64,000 nucleotides of DNA from CAVRTM01 sp963724015 (GCA_963724015.1 CAVRTM010000021.1:248001-312000); one strand, 5' to 3'; numbered from the stretch's first letter, positions 16,924 to 25,266 are shown. The notes: a model not told the origin generated them from the sequence alone. Program-made: numbers and translations.

Positions 16924-18537
16924 GTGGCAGGCGGCGACGGACGATTGACCCACGACCTCAACCCCGACGAGAAGGCCCCCCAGGACGCGTGCGGCGTCTT
17001 CGGTGTCTGGGCCCCCGGCGAAGAGGTCGCCAAGCTCACCTACTTCGGGCTCTACGCGCTGCAGCACCGCGGGCAGGAGTCGGCCGGCATCGCCACCAGC
17101 GACGGCTCGCGCCTGCTGGTCTACAAGGACATGGGGCTGGTCTCCCAGGTCTTCGACGAGCGCAGCCTCAGCTCGCTCAAGGGCCACCTGGCGGTGGGGC
17201 ACTGCCGCTACTCCACCACCGGCGCCAGCACGTGGGAGAACGCCCAGCCCACCCTCGGCGGCGGCGACCTGGGCACGGTCGCCCTGGCCCACAACGGCAA
17301 CCTGACCAACTCCGCCGAGCTGCGCGACCGCCTCGACGCCCGCAACGGCGAGGGCTTCTCCGGGCACCTCGGCGGTGAGCTGCGCCGCGGCAACACCACC
17401 GACACCGCCCTGGTCACCGCGCTGCTCACCGACGACCCCGACCGCAGCCTCGAGGCGGCGGCGCTGGACGTCCTGCCCCAGCTCCGGGGCGCCTTCTGCT
17501 TCGTCTTCATGGACGAGCACACGCTGTACGCCGCCCGCGACCCGCAGGGCATCCGCCCGCTGGTCCTCGGGCGCCTCGAGCGGGGCTGGGTCGTGGCCAG
17601 CGAGACCGCGGCCCTGGACATCGTCGGGGCCAGCCTGATCCGCGAGGTCGAGCCGGGTGAGCTGGTGACGATCGACGCCGACGGGCTGCGCACCCAGCGG
17701 TTCGCCGAGGCCGACCCCAAGGGCTGCGTCTTCGAGTACGTCTACCTGGCGCGGCCGGACACCACCATCAACGGCCGCGGCGTGCACGAGGCGCGGGTCG
17801 AGATGGGCCGCCAGCTGGCGCGCGAGCACCCCGTCGAGGCGGACCTCGTCATCCCCACGCCCGAGTCGGGCACCCCGGCCGCGATCGGCTACGCGCAGGA
17901 GTCCGGCATCCCCTACGGCCAGGGGCTGGTCAAGAACTCCTACGTCGGCCGCACGTTCATCGCCCCGAGCCAGACCATCCGCCAGCTCGGGATCCGGCTC
18001 AAGCTGAACCCGCTCAAGGACGTCATCCGCGGCAAGCGGCTGGTCGTGGTGGACGACTCGATCGTGCGCGGCAACACCCAGCGCGCCCTGGTGCGGATGC
18101 TGCGCGAGGCCGGTGCGGCGGAGGTGCACGTGCGCATCTCCTCCCCGCCGGTGCGGTGGCCCTGCTTCTACGGCATCGACTTCGCCACCCGGGCCGAGCT
18201 GATCGCCACCGGCATCGGTGTCGAGGAGGTCCGCTCCAGCATCGGCGCCGACACCCTGGGCTACATCAGCGAGGACGCCATGGTCTCCTCGACCGGGCAG
18301 CCGCGCGACCGGCTCTGCACGGCCTGCTTCAGCGGCGTCTACCCGATCGAGCTGCCCCAGCGCGACCGGCTCGGCAAGAGCCTGCTCGAGCTGCCGCTGG
18401 ACGTCAACGGTGAGGCGTCCGGCGACGCGTCGGCGCCGCTGCGGCCCGAGGGGGCCGGGACCGGCCCCGGCCGCGACGTGGACGGCGTGACCACGGGGAT
18501 GGCCGGTGGCGCGGCCGACGCGCTCACCCGACCCTGA
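16924..18537 (+). CDS. purF: Amidophosphoribosyltransferase
   Basis: First committed enzyme of purine synthesis, making phosphoribosylamine from PRPP and glutamine. GTG 16924 gives 537 residues with a short propeptide before DACGVFG; Cys23 would be the N-terminal nucleophile after cleavage. The glutaminase half includes HRGQESAGI, HCRYSTTG and HNGNLTN. The phosphoribosyltransferase half has TPESGTPAAIGYA and the PRPP loop VVVDDSIVRGNTQ. Cysteines in RWPCFYG and RLCTACFSGVYP fit the Bacillus-type enzyme with a 4Fe-4S cluster. Upstream in-frame residues do not resemble the family, so the GTG is preferred. A Gly/Ala-rich tail is typical. Confidence 0.96.
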   Translation: MAGGDGRLTHDLNPDEKAPQDACGVFGVWAPGEEVAKLTYFGLYALQHRGQESAGIATSDGSRLLVYKDMGLVSQVFDERSLSSLKGHLAVGHCRYSTTGASTWENAQPTLGGGDLGTVALAHNGNLTNSAELRDRLDARNGEGFSGHLGGELRRGNTTDTALVTALLTDDPDRSLEAAALDVLPQLRGAFCFVFMDEHTLYAARDPQGIRPLVLGRLERGWVVASETAALDIVGASLIREVEPGELVTIDADGLRTQRFAEADPKGCVFEYVYLARPDTTINGRGVHEARVEMGRQLAREHPVEADLVIPTPESGTPAAIGYAQESGIPYGQGLVKNSYVGRTFIAPSQTIRQLGIRLKLNPLKDVIRGKRLVVVDDSIVRGNTQRALVRMLREAGAAEVHVRISSPPVRWPCFYGIDFATRAELIATGIGVEEVRSSIGADTLGYISEDAMVSSTGQPRDRLCTACFSGVYPIELPQRDRLGKSLLELPLDVNGEASGDASAPLRPEGAGTGPGRDVDGVTTGMAGGAADALTRP

Positions 18538-18633
18538 CCGCGATCCTGACCGCCACGTCACCGCGGACCTGACCGCCCCGAGACCCAGCCGTCCCGCGTC
18601 GCGCGGGGCGTTCCCGAAGGAGCGACGTACCGC

Positions 18634-19768
18634 ATGAGCACCTCCAGCGTTCCCTCCGGCCCGCCGATCACCTATGCCGCTGCCGGTGTCGACGTCGAGG
18701 CCGGCGACCGGGCGGTCGAGCTGATGAAGGCGTCGGTGGCCCGCGCGCAGCGACCAGAGGTGCTGGGCGGCCTCGGCGGCTTCGCCGGGATGTTCGACGC
18801 CTCGGCGCTGTCGCGCATGACCCGGCCGGTGCTGGCCACGTCCACCGACGGCGTCGGCACGAAGGTCGCCATCGCCCAGGCCATGGACGTCCACGACACG
18901 ATCGGCTTCGACCTCGTCGGCATGGTGGTCGACGACATCGTCGTCAGCGGGGCCGAGCCGTTGTTCATGACCGACTACATCGCCACCGGCAAGGTGGTGC
19001 CCGAGCGGATCGCGGCGATCGTGTCCGGCATCGCGGCGGCGTGCGCCCAGGCGGGCACCGCCCTGATCGGCGGCGAGACGGCCGAGCACCCCGGGCTGCT
19101 CGGTCCGGACGAGTACGACTGCGCGGGCGCCGCGACCGGGGTCGTGGAGTACGACGACGTCCTCGGCCCGCACCGGGTGGTGGCCGGGGACGTCGTGGTC
19201 GCCCTGGCGTCCTCGGGGCTGCACTCCAACGGCTACTCGCTGGTGCGCTCGGTCTTCGGCGCGGCCGGGTGGGCGCTGGACCGCGACGTCCCCGAGTTCG
19301 GCCGCACCCTCGGCGCAGGAGCTGCTGGAGCCCACGAGGGTCTACGCCCGCGACCTGCTCGAGCTGGTCCGCACCGACGGCATCGACGTCCACGCCCTCA
19401 GCCACGTCACCGGCGGGGGGCTCGCGGCGAACCTGGCCCGGGTGCTGCCGCGGGGCAGCTTCGCGCGGGTGGACCGCTCGACCTGGACCCCGCCGGCGGT
19501 CTTCGAGGTCGTGCGCGATCTCGGCCGGGTGCCGGTCGCCGACCTGGAGCGCACGCTCAACCTCGGGGTCGGGTTCGTCGCGGTCGTTCCCGCCGACCAG
19601 GCCGACGCGGTGGTGCGCGAGGCCGCTGCGCGCCACCTGCCCGCCTGGGTCCTGGGGGACGTCAGCGACCGCGCGAGCGCCAAGGTCGAGGACGGCGTGG
19701 AGGTCGTGCAGGGCGCCAAGGGCGTCGACGGGGGCTCGGTCCAGGTCGTCGGCACGCACCCCGCCTGA
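18634..19768 (+). CDS. purM: Phosphoribosylformylglycinamidine cyclo-ligase (AIR synthetase), one frameshift
   Basis: Converts FGAM to AIR with ATP. ATG 18634 follows GAAGGAG. The first 228 residues include ATSTDGVGTKVAIAQ, GFDLVGMVVDDIVVSGAEPLF, IGGETAEHPGL and ALASSGLHSNGYSLVR. At about 19315-19318 (CGCACCCTCGGCGCAGGAGC) one extra base shifts the frame; the continuation ELLEPTRVYARDLLELV, then ALSHVTGGGLAANLARVLP and NLGVGFVAVVPA, runs in the next frame to the stop at 19768. Combined length, about 378 residues, is normal. As with purL, an intact protein in two adjacent frames argues for a one-base consensus error. Confidence 0.92.
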
Positions 19769-19933
19769 CCCGTCCGCGCGCGCCGCAGAGCCGACGTCAG
19801 CTCCGGATGCACGGGGCACCCACACAGGGACACCGCCACCGTGCGGTCCCGGCTTCCGGGGAAGGGGGGATCCGCGCCGGCGCGGTGTCCGGTGGTCACG
19901 CGGAACAGGGGCCAGCAGGCCGCCCGGGGAGCG

Positions 19934-20128
19934 TCAACGCTCGCCGGAGGCCCACTTGCCGTACTGGTCGTAGAGGTCGTCGTCAGCGTCGTCGGAGACC
20001 GGCTCCGGCGTGCTGTACGTCGATCCGTGAAGCTCTCGCTCAAGCTTGCTCAGATCGGTGTCCGGACTGAAGTACTTCAGTTCACGGGCAACCTTGGTCT
20101 GCTTGGCTTTGGCCCGGCCGCGCCCCAT
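19934..20128 (-). CDS. DUF3073 family protein
   Basis: A 64-residue protein beginning MGRGRAKAKQTKVARELKYF and continuing SPDTDLSKLERELHG, the diagnostic DUF3073 pattern: a basic N-terminus followed by an acidic C-terminal half (DDADDDLYDQYGKW). Actinobacteria carry this gene convergent with purM, as here (Rv0810c in M. tuberculosis and the Streptomyces equivalent). No biochemical function is established; the basic segment could bind nucleic acid, but that is a guess. 165 bp separate its stop from the purM stop, and I see no other gene in that gap. Confidence 0.93.
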   Translation of the reverse strand: MGRGRAKAKQTKVARELKYFSPDTDLSKLERELHGSTYSTPEPVSDDADDDLYDQYGKWASGER

Positions 20129-20322
20129 GGCGTCGACCCCCTCACGCGTCTGCCGGGGCGGCATCGCTGAAGTCGCCACGCGCCAAGCACGCAACGACTT
20201 CCTCGGAGCCTGCCCGGGAATTTCGTATATTCGTGGGGCTAACGCTACAGGGTGTTTGCAAGTTTGGCGGTCACGGGCGGCGCGATCGGCCGCCGCTGAG
20301 GCGTGCCGGGGCGCTGCCGAGG

Positions 20323-20354
20323 GCTGCTCGTGGCGCCGCCACGGCACGAGCAGC
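20323..20354 (-). terminator. Terminator downstream of vdh
   Basis: Perfect 10-bp arms GCTGCTCGTG (20323-20332) and CACGAGCAGC (20345-20354) with a 12-nt loop, ending 6 bp beyond the vdh stop on the leftward strand. Confidence 0.75.
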
Positions 20355-20360
20355 GCCGGC

Positions 20361-21449
20361 TCAGCGGGCCGGGAGCCAGATCCGGTTCGGGTTGCCGACG
20401 CCCGACATCCGCTCCTCGGCGATCCGGTCGGCCGCGACGGCCGGGGAGATGCCCCGCTCGGCCGCCAGGCGCAGCACCGACGCGGTGTGGTCGAAGATCC
20501 GGGCGGTCTTGGCCCGGGCCCGCTCGAAGCTGAAGCCGTGGAGCTCGTCGCTGACCTGGATCACGCCGCCGGCGTTGACGAGGAAGTCCGGCGCGTAGGT
20601 GATGCCCCGCTCCAGCAGCCGCTGGGCCGTGCCGTGCTCGCTCTCGTCGGCCAGCTGGTTGTTGGCCGCCCCGCAGACGATCGAGGCGCTCAGCGACTCG
20701 ACGGTGGAGGTGTCCAGGGCGCCGCCGAGGGCGCACGGGGCGTAGACGTCCAGGTCGCCCTTGACCAGCGCCTCGGCGTCCGGTGCGAGGTCGACCTGGG
20801 GGTAGGTGGCCCGCACCGCCTCGACCGCCTGCTCGCTGACGTCGGTCACCACGACGTGGGCGCCGTCCTCGATCAGGTGTGCCGCGAGCAGCCGCCCGAC
20901 CTTACCCACCCCCGCGACCCCCACGGTGCGCCCGGCCAGGGTGGGAGTGCCCCACACGTGCTCCGCGCTCGCCCGCATGCCCTGGAAGACGCCGTACGCG
21001 GTGAGCACCGAGGAGTCGCCCGCGCCGCCGTCGGCCTCGCTGCGGCCGGTGGCGTGGCGGGTCTCCTTGGCGACGACGTCCATGTCGGCGACGTAGGTGC
21101 CGACGTCACAGGCCGTGACGTAGCGGCCGCCGAGGCTCTCCACGAAACGCCCGTACGCGCGCAGGAGCGCCTCGGTCTTGTCGGTCGCGGGGTCCCCGAT
21201 GATCACCGCCTTGCCGCCTCCGTGGTCCAGCCCCGTGACGGCGTTCTTGTACGCCATGCCGCGCGAGAGCCGCAGCACGTCCTGCAGGGCCGCCTCCTGC
21301 GACTCGTACGGGTAGAACCGCGTGCCGCCGAGGGCGGGCCCGAGTGCCGTGGAGTAGATGCCGATGATGGCCTTCAGCCCGGTGGCCGGGTCGTGGCAGT
21401 ACGCCACCTGCTCATGGCTGAAGGGGGACGGGGACGACGGCTCGGCCAC
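20361..21449 (-). CDS. vdh: Leu/Val/Phe-type amino acid dehydrogenase (valine dehydrogenase)
   Basis: NAD-dependent deaminating dehydrogenase of branched-chain amino acids, 362 residues, full length. The catalytic segment is ALGPALGGTRF followed by MAYKNAVTGLDHGGGKAVI with the lysine pair; the dinucleotide fold shows VGVAGVGKVGRLLAAHL; the C-terminal part has GAANNQLAD and NAGGVIQVSDE. The position next to bldC and DUF3073 matches the Streptomyces vdh locus, which supports valine dehydrogenase over leucine or phenylalanine dehydrogenase. Substrate preference remains an inference. Confidence 0.9.
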   Translation of the reverse strand: MAEPSSPSPFSHEQVAYCHDPATGLKAIIGIYSTALGPALGGTRFYPYESQEAALQDVLRLSRGMAYKNAVTGLDHGGGKAVIIGDPATDKTEALLRAYGRFVESLGGRYVTACDVGTYVADMDVVAKETRHATGRSEADGGAGDSSVLTAYGVFQGMRASAEHVWGTPTLAGRTVGVAGVGKVGRLLAAHLIEDGAHVVVTDVSEQAVEAVRATYPQVDLAPDAEALVKGDLDVYAPCALGGALDTSTVESLSASIVCGAANNQLADESEHGTAQRLLERGITYAPDFLVNAGGVIQVSDELHGFSFERARAKTARIFDHTASVLRLAAERGISPAVAADRIAEERMSGVGNPNRIWLPAR

Positions 21450-21640
21450 GGTGGTGACTCCTTCGTATCGGAACGACAGGCGCGGGTCTCGCGCGGTTTC
21501 AGCGTATGACCGCCGATCGCCTCATGGGGTGACTAGTCCCTTCGGGCGGGTCGATATGACACGTCCGGATGTTCCCCGGACGGGCGAGTTGTCCGAAGAT
21601 GGAGGTCCATACCAGCAGGATCCGATGGTCGGAGGACCCC

Positions 21641-21859
21641 ATGACCAGCCGCACCGTTGACGCCGAGGCGCTGTTGACCCCGGCGGAGGTCGCTGCCCTT
21701 TTCCGGGTCGACCCCAAGACCGTGACCCGTTGGGCCAAGGCCGGCAAGCTCACCTCGTTGCGCACCCTCGGTGGCCACCGCCGCTACCGCGAGACCGAGG
21801 TCCGCCAGCTGCTCGGGCAGGCCGGTGTCGCCCCGGCACCGACGGCCACCGTCGCCTGA
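21641..21859 (+). CDS. bldC: Developmental regulator BldC (MerR-like HTH)
   Basis: A 72-residue DNA-binding protein. From ATG 21641 it reads EALLTPAEVAALFRVDPKTV, then TRWAKAGKLTSLRTLGGHRR and YRETEVRQLL, the winged HTH of MerR-like proteins without an effector domain. Streptomyces BldC is nearly the same length and sequence in the HTH and binds direct repeats cooperatively to control onset of development. It is divergent from vdh, as in Streptomyces, with a 191-bp shared promoter region in which I did not recognise a specific operator. Strongly conserved even in non-sporulating actinobacteria, so it does not prove a developmental life cycle. Confidence 0.95.
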   Translation: MTSRTVDAEALLTPAEVAALFRVDPKTVTRWAKAGKLTSLRTLGGHRRYRETEVRQLLGQAGVAPAPTATVA

Positions 21860-21880
21860 CGCCAGACCGCACCACACCAA

Positions 21881-21909
21881 GGGCTCTGGCCCTGCGGTGG
21901 CCAGGGCCC
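21881..21909 (+). terminator. First hairpin downstream of bldC
   Basis: Arms GGGCTCTGGCC (21881-21891) and GGCCAGGGCCC (about 21899-21909) pair with one wobble. It is located 21 bp after the bldC stop and is followed 29 bp later by a longer hairpin. Confidence 0.6.
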
Positions 21910-21938
21910 GAGTGCGCCGGTCGCCGTCCTCCGAACGA

Positions 21939-21996
21939 CCAAGGGCCCCCGGCCCGCCGACGCGCTGAGCGCTGTCGGCGGGCCGGGGGCCCTTGG
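21939..21996. terminator. Second, perfect 23-bp hairpin between bldC and the sortase gene
   Basis: Arms at 21939-21961 and 21974-21996 are perfectly complementary over 23 nt (outer end CCAAGG/CCTTGG). The 12-nt centre can itself pair. It lies between convergent bldC and the sortase gene, so it can serve both directions. Confidence 0.85.
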
Positions 21997-22055
21997 TGTT
22001 CCCTGCCCCGGCGCGCCCTGTGCACCCCCCTGGTTGGTGCACTCGGGCACCCTGG

Positions 22056-22805
22056 TCAGGTGGCGGAGACCAGGTGGGCGAACGCCACCACATTGTCGAC
22101 GTAGTGCCCGCTGCGGTCGTCGAACGACCCGCCGCAGGTGATCAGCCGCAGCTCGGCCCGGCTGGTGGTGTTGCCGTAGACCTGGGCGGTCGGGAACTGC
22201 GCCTTGGGGTAGGCCGCGACCTTGTCCACCACGAACCGCGCGGTGGTGCCGTCCCGGCGCCCGACGCTGACCGTCGCGCCGGCCTTCAGGGCGCCCAGGC
22301 GGTAGAAGACGGCCGGACCCCGGGTGCTGTCGACGTGCCCGGCGATCACCGCGGGTCCGAACTGCCCCGGCGTCGGGCCGGGGGTGTAGAAGCCTGCGGC
22401 GGCGAAGGTGCGGGGCACCTCGATGCTGCCGTCACGACCGCGGCCGAGGTCGACGAACGTGGAGGTGTGGACGCCGATCGAGGGGATGTCGAGCCGCACC
22501 GGTGGTGAGCCGGGCAGGATCGGGCCCAGGTCGACCTGCCTGGCCCGGGGGGAGGGGGCGGCCGGCGCCGGCGGCGGGGCCAGCGAGCGGGTCGACGGTG
22601 CCGGGCTCGTGGGTGGCGCCGCGGCGGTCGCGGTGGCTGCGGGTGCGGGGGATGCCGGCGCTGCGTCCGCGGCCGGGGGCTGCGGCGGACCGGAGGAGCG
22701 CAGCCCCAGGGTGAGCAGGATCCCGGCGAGGAGAACCAGCACGACGGTGGCCGCCGCGGCGAGGACTACTCCGCGGCGGCCACCGTGCTGGGCGGCCCGG
22801 TCCAT
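22056..22805 (-). CDS. Class F sortase
   Basis: A 249-residue cell-surface transpeptidase. It has one N-terminal membrane helix (about 12-35), a Pro/Ala-rich linker to residue 90, and a sortase beta-barrel. Catalytic residues are visible as His157 (VIAGHVDS), Cys224 (LITCGG) and Arg231 (DDRSGHY). The LDIPSIGV opening and the C-terminal TCGGSFD..SGHYVDNVV pattern are those of actinobacterial class E/F enzymes. Its ATG overlaps the stop of the upstream CHRD-like gene by one base (TGATG), so the two are translated together and the neighbour is the probable substrate. Confidence 0.9.
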   Translation of the reverse strand: MDRAAQHGGRRGVVLAAAATVVLVLLAGILLTLGLRSSGPPQPPAADAAPASPAPAATATAAAPPTSPAPSTRSLAPPPAPAAPSPRARQVDLGPILPGSPPVRLDIPSIGVHTSTFVDLGRGRDGSIEVPRTFAAAGFYTPGPTPGQFGPAVIAGHVDSTRGPAVFYRLGALKAGATVSVGRRDGTTARFVVDKVAAYPKAQFPTAQVYGNTTSRAELRLITCGGSFDDRSGHYVDNVVAFAHLVSAT

Positions 22806-23569
22806 CAGCTCCGGGCGCGGGCGCGACGCGCGGTCAGGGTGCCGGAGCCGGCGGCCACGAGCAGCAGGCCACCGCCGAGTGCGATCAGGCCGGTGTTGGT
22901 CGGGCTCGAGGCGCCGCCGGCACCGGTGGCCGCGCCGCCGGCCGGTGCTGCCATGAGCGCGCCGCAGACGGCCGGGTCGGTCGCCTCGGTCGGCAGGCTC
23001 GGGTCGAGGTCGCTCTTGGTGCTGCCGTCGTACTTGCCGTCGTGGTTGTGGTCCACACCGTGGATGACGACCACGGACTGCCCCTTGGCGATCGCGTCGG
23101 CGACAGCCGAAGACACCTGGATGCTGCCGCGCTGGTAGGAGATCTTGCCGCCCTTGGCGGTGTCGAACCGGTCGACGGCCAGGCCGGACTTGGGGCTGGT
23201 GTCGCCGGTCTTGGTCAGCGACACGACGATGTCGCCGTAGGCGGGGCCGCCCTCGGTGGTGTTGAGCTGGCCGTCCTTGTTCTTGTCGTCAGCGGCGGTC
23301 GGGCACTCGTGCCGGGCCGCGGCGGCGAAGTGGATGTGGGCGGCGTGCGGGGCGTCCGCGAGCAGGCCCATCGCCGCCATGGTGACGTTGATGGTGGTGC
23401 CGCGCACCTCCACCATGGCGGTGCCGCTCGCGTCGACGCCGTTGAGCGCCACCGGCTTGAGGTTGGCCATCACGTCCCCGTCAGCGGCCATGGCGGTGCC
23501 GGCGCCGACGAACGGCAGCAGCACGGCGGATCCGAGGGCGACGGTGGCGAGCGTCCTGGCTCTACGCAT
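22805..23569 (-). CDS. CHRD-like secreted surface protein, probable sortase substrate
   Basis: A 254-residue protein. ATG 23569 gives a signal peptide (MRRARTLATVALGSAVLLPF, cleavage near AMA-ADG). The mature part contains PHAAHIHFAAAARHECP and VVVIHGVDHNHDGKYDG, histidine-containing segments like those of CHRD (chordin-like) domains. The C-terminus has a sorting-signal architecture: SPTNTG, a hydrophobic helix (LIALGGGLLLVAAGSG) and a basic tail RRARARS. The motif is not a strict LPxTG. The one-base overlap with the class F sortase gene supports cell-wall anchoring. Ligand unknown; a role for the calcium-like DKNKDGQLN loop is suggested by sequence only. Confidence 0.78.
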   Translation of the reverse strand: MRRARTLATVALGSAVLLPFVGAGTAMAADGDVMANLKPVALNGVDASGTAMVEVRGTTINVTMAAMGLLADAPHAAHIHFAAAARHECPTAADDKNKDGQLNTTEGGPAYGDIVVSLTKTGDTSPKSGLAVDRFDTAKGGKISYQRGSIQVSSAVADAIAKGQSVVVIHGVDHNHDGKYDGSTKSDLDPSLPTEATDPAVCGALMAAPAGGAATGAGGASSPTNTGLIALGGGLLLVAAGSGTLTARRARARS

Positions 23570-23711
23570 GAGGTGTGTCCTATCCGGGCGACCTGCGCCC
23601 TGGTCTTGCGAAGTGGTGCTGGATGCCCGTGGTTCGGCGTCGCGGCCCACCCGGATTGGTGCCGGGCCGATGCTTCTTGCCAAACCGCGCGTTCGGGCCC
23701 GGTGGTGGAGC

Positions 23712-24242
23712 ATGTGCCTCGTGACGCAGTCGGTGGAGCTGGTGCTGGACGCGGGGCTGGACGCGCTGGTCCGCGCGGACTGGGACGCCCTGGCAGCGGC
23801 CGGCCTGCCCAGCCAGGCACGCCACCGGTCACCGTCCAACCGGCCCCACGTCACCCTGGCCGCCCGCGCGGCCATCGACGAGTCGCTCGAGCCCGCCATG
23901 GCCCGCGCGCTGGGGGAGTTCCCGCTCGCGCTGCGTCTGGGCGCGCTGTCGGTGTTCGGGCGCGACCGCTTCGTGCTGGTGCGGGCGGTCGTCGCCGACG
24001 TCGGGCTGCTGCGCCGGCAGGCCGCGCTCGGGGACGTCCTGGGGCGGGACGCCGACCTGCCGTACATGCGGGCGGGTCACTGGGTGCCGCACGTGACCCT
24101 CGCCCACCGCATGACCCCGGAGCAGGTGGCGTTCGCCCTGCCGCTGCTGCACGGGCCGCGGGAGGCTGACGGGTACGCCGTGGGCGCGCGTCGCTGGGAC
24201 GGCGACGCGCGCCGTGAATGGGTGCTGGCCGGTGCCGGCTGA
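23712..24242 (+). CDS. 2'-5' RNA ligase family protein
   Basis: A 176-residue member of the 2H phosphoesterase superfamily. Two HxT motifs are present: His46-Val-Thr48 (NRPHVTLAA) and His127-Val-Thr129 (VPHVTLAH), separated by the usual distance. Proteins of this family hydrolyse or join 2'-5' or cyclic phosphodiester linkages in RNA or nucleotides; the substrate here is unknown. The start ATG 23712 leaves a 142-bp divergent promoter region shared with the CHRD-like gene. An upstream in-frame stretch is antisense to the secreted protein and is rejected. Confidence 0.8.
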   Translation: MCLVTQSVELVLDAGLDALVRADWDALAAAGLPSQARHRSPSNRPHVTLAARAAIDESLEPAMARALGEFPLALRLGALSVFGRDRFVLVRAVVADVGLLRRQAALGDVLGRDADLPYMRAGHWVPHVTLAHRMTPEQVAFALPLLHGPREADGYAVGARRWDGDARREWVLAGAG

Positions 24243-24260
24243 GGCCGGTCAGGGCAGAGT

Positions 24261-24300
24261 CAGTGCCGGTCAGCGCCGGTGAATGCCGGTGAATGCCGGT
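24261..24300. repeat. Four tandem decamers in a convergent intergenic gap
   Basis: Four consecutive 10-bp units: CAGTGCCGGT, CAGCGCCGGT, GAATGCCGGT, GAATGCCGGT. They share the core GCCGGT and sit between the stops of the RNA ligase-like gene and the leftward gene ending at 24323. Confidence 0.8.
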
Positions 24301-24322
24301 CGGAACCTGGGGGAAACGGACG

Positions 24323-24691
24323 TCACCACACCAGGCCGTGCTGGGAGAGCTCGGCCTCGGTCTGCAGCCGGTCGATCGCGCTGAGGGGGGAGGGGGCCGG
24401 CTCATCGAGCCCGAGGCTGAGGCAGCAGGCGCGCAGCGTCTCGTCGTACGCGAGGCTCACCGCGGCGAGGCGTCGGGCCTTGCCGGGCTCGTTCGAGGCC
24501 TGGATGCGCCGGAAGTCCCGCTCGAGCCGCTGGAGGTCGAACACGAGCCGCTGCAGGCTCGGGCCGCTGGGCTCCGGCGGCCGGCGCCGCAGGGACCACG
24601 ACTCCGGGACGGCACGCAGGAGCCGGCGCAGGCCGTACAGGAGCACAGGCAGCAGCAGACAGAGTGCTGCGAACGGCAGGAGGCCCTTCAT
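24323..24691 (-). CDS. Hypothetical single-pass membrane protein
   Basis: A 122-residue protein that I do not recognise. It begins with a hydrophobic helix (about residues 3-19, LLPFAALCLLLPVLLYG) followed by a basic segment RRLLRAV, so the bulk is probably cytoplasmic. Residues about 45-105 look helical (LQRLVFDLQRLERDFRRIQA, then AYDETLRACCLSLGL), a possible coiled coil. Similar small proteins of actinobacteria are annotated only as hypothetical. It is convergent with the RNA ligase-like gene. Confidence 0.65.
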   Translation of the reverse strand: MKGLLPFAALCLLLPVLLYGLRRLLRAVPESWSLRRRPPEPSGPSLQRLVFDLQRLERDFRRIQASNEPGKARRLAAVSLAYDETLRACCLSLGLDEPAPSPLSAIDRLQTEAELSQHGLVW

Positions 24692-24912
24692 CGCCCCTCC
24701 ACTGTGCGAAACCGGGTCGAAACCACAAGGAGTGCCCCCACTCTCGCACGCACGGCCACGGCGGATCCGGGCCCAACGTCACGGGTTCGGCCACCGCCGC
24801 CGGCGCGAACGGGCCTGTCCAGCGGCCGGCTCTCGTGGCATGGTGCCTAGACGGCACGGCCGCCGCGAGCGCCCGCGTCAGCAGCACAGCCCGCACCGCG
24901 AAGGAGAGTTCC

Positions 24913-25131
24913 ATGAGTCGTGACGACGACGTCGAGCTGACCGCCGTGCCGGAGGCGGACGCGGCCGAGCAGCAGGCGCCCCTCGACCCGGACGACCTGC
25001 CCGATGACCTGCAGGGTGGCGACGAGGGCGGGGCCGACCTCGACCGCGCCTCGGAGGCGGACGTGCTGGAGCAGCGCCAGAGCGTGACCGGGGACGAGGA
25101 CTACCCCCACGGCGGCAGCGACGACGAGTAA
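24913..25131 (+). CDS. Very acidic small protein
   Basis: A 72-residue protein starting at ATG 24913 behind AAGGAGAG. It has about 25 Asp/Glu residues against three Arg and no Lys, giving a strongly negative charge. The segment RASEADVLEQRQSV resembles a motif shared by small actinobacterial proteins of unknown function. There is no hydrophobic segment, so it is soluble and probably disordered. It precedes the aceB operon by 135 bp on the same strand, but that operon has its own promoter. Function unknown. Confidence 0.65.
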   Translation: MSRDDDVELTAVPEADAAEQQAPLDPDDLPDDLQGGDEGGADLDRASEADVLEQRQSVTGDEDYPHGGSDDE

Positions 25132-25171
25132 GGGCGCCGGAGCGCGTCCTCCACCCGGTCGGCACGATCCA

Positions 25172-25200
25172 TTGACCGGTGCCCCGTCGGCGACTAGCGT
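25172..25200 (+). promoter_or_regulatory. Promoter of the aceB-glc operon
   Basis: TTGACC (25172-25177), 17-nt spacer, TAGCGT (25195-25200), 66 bp before the aceB start. The leader also contains an imperfect palindrome TTCCACCATGCGAAA at 25219-25233 that could be an IclR-type operator; this last point is weak. Confidence 0.6.
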
Positions 25201-25266
25201 CCCGTTTCAGAATTCGGCTTCCACCATGCGAAACGACGCGAACGACACGGTTGAGGGAGAGCTCTG

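Noticed and set aside
6638..19318. Programmed ribosomal frameshifting in purL and purM
   Set aside because: No slippery heptamer or conserved stimulator is visible, these families are not known to be recoded, and the same kind of shift occurs in many unrelated genes of the window.
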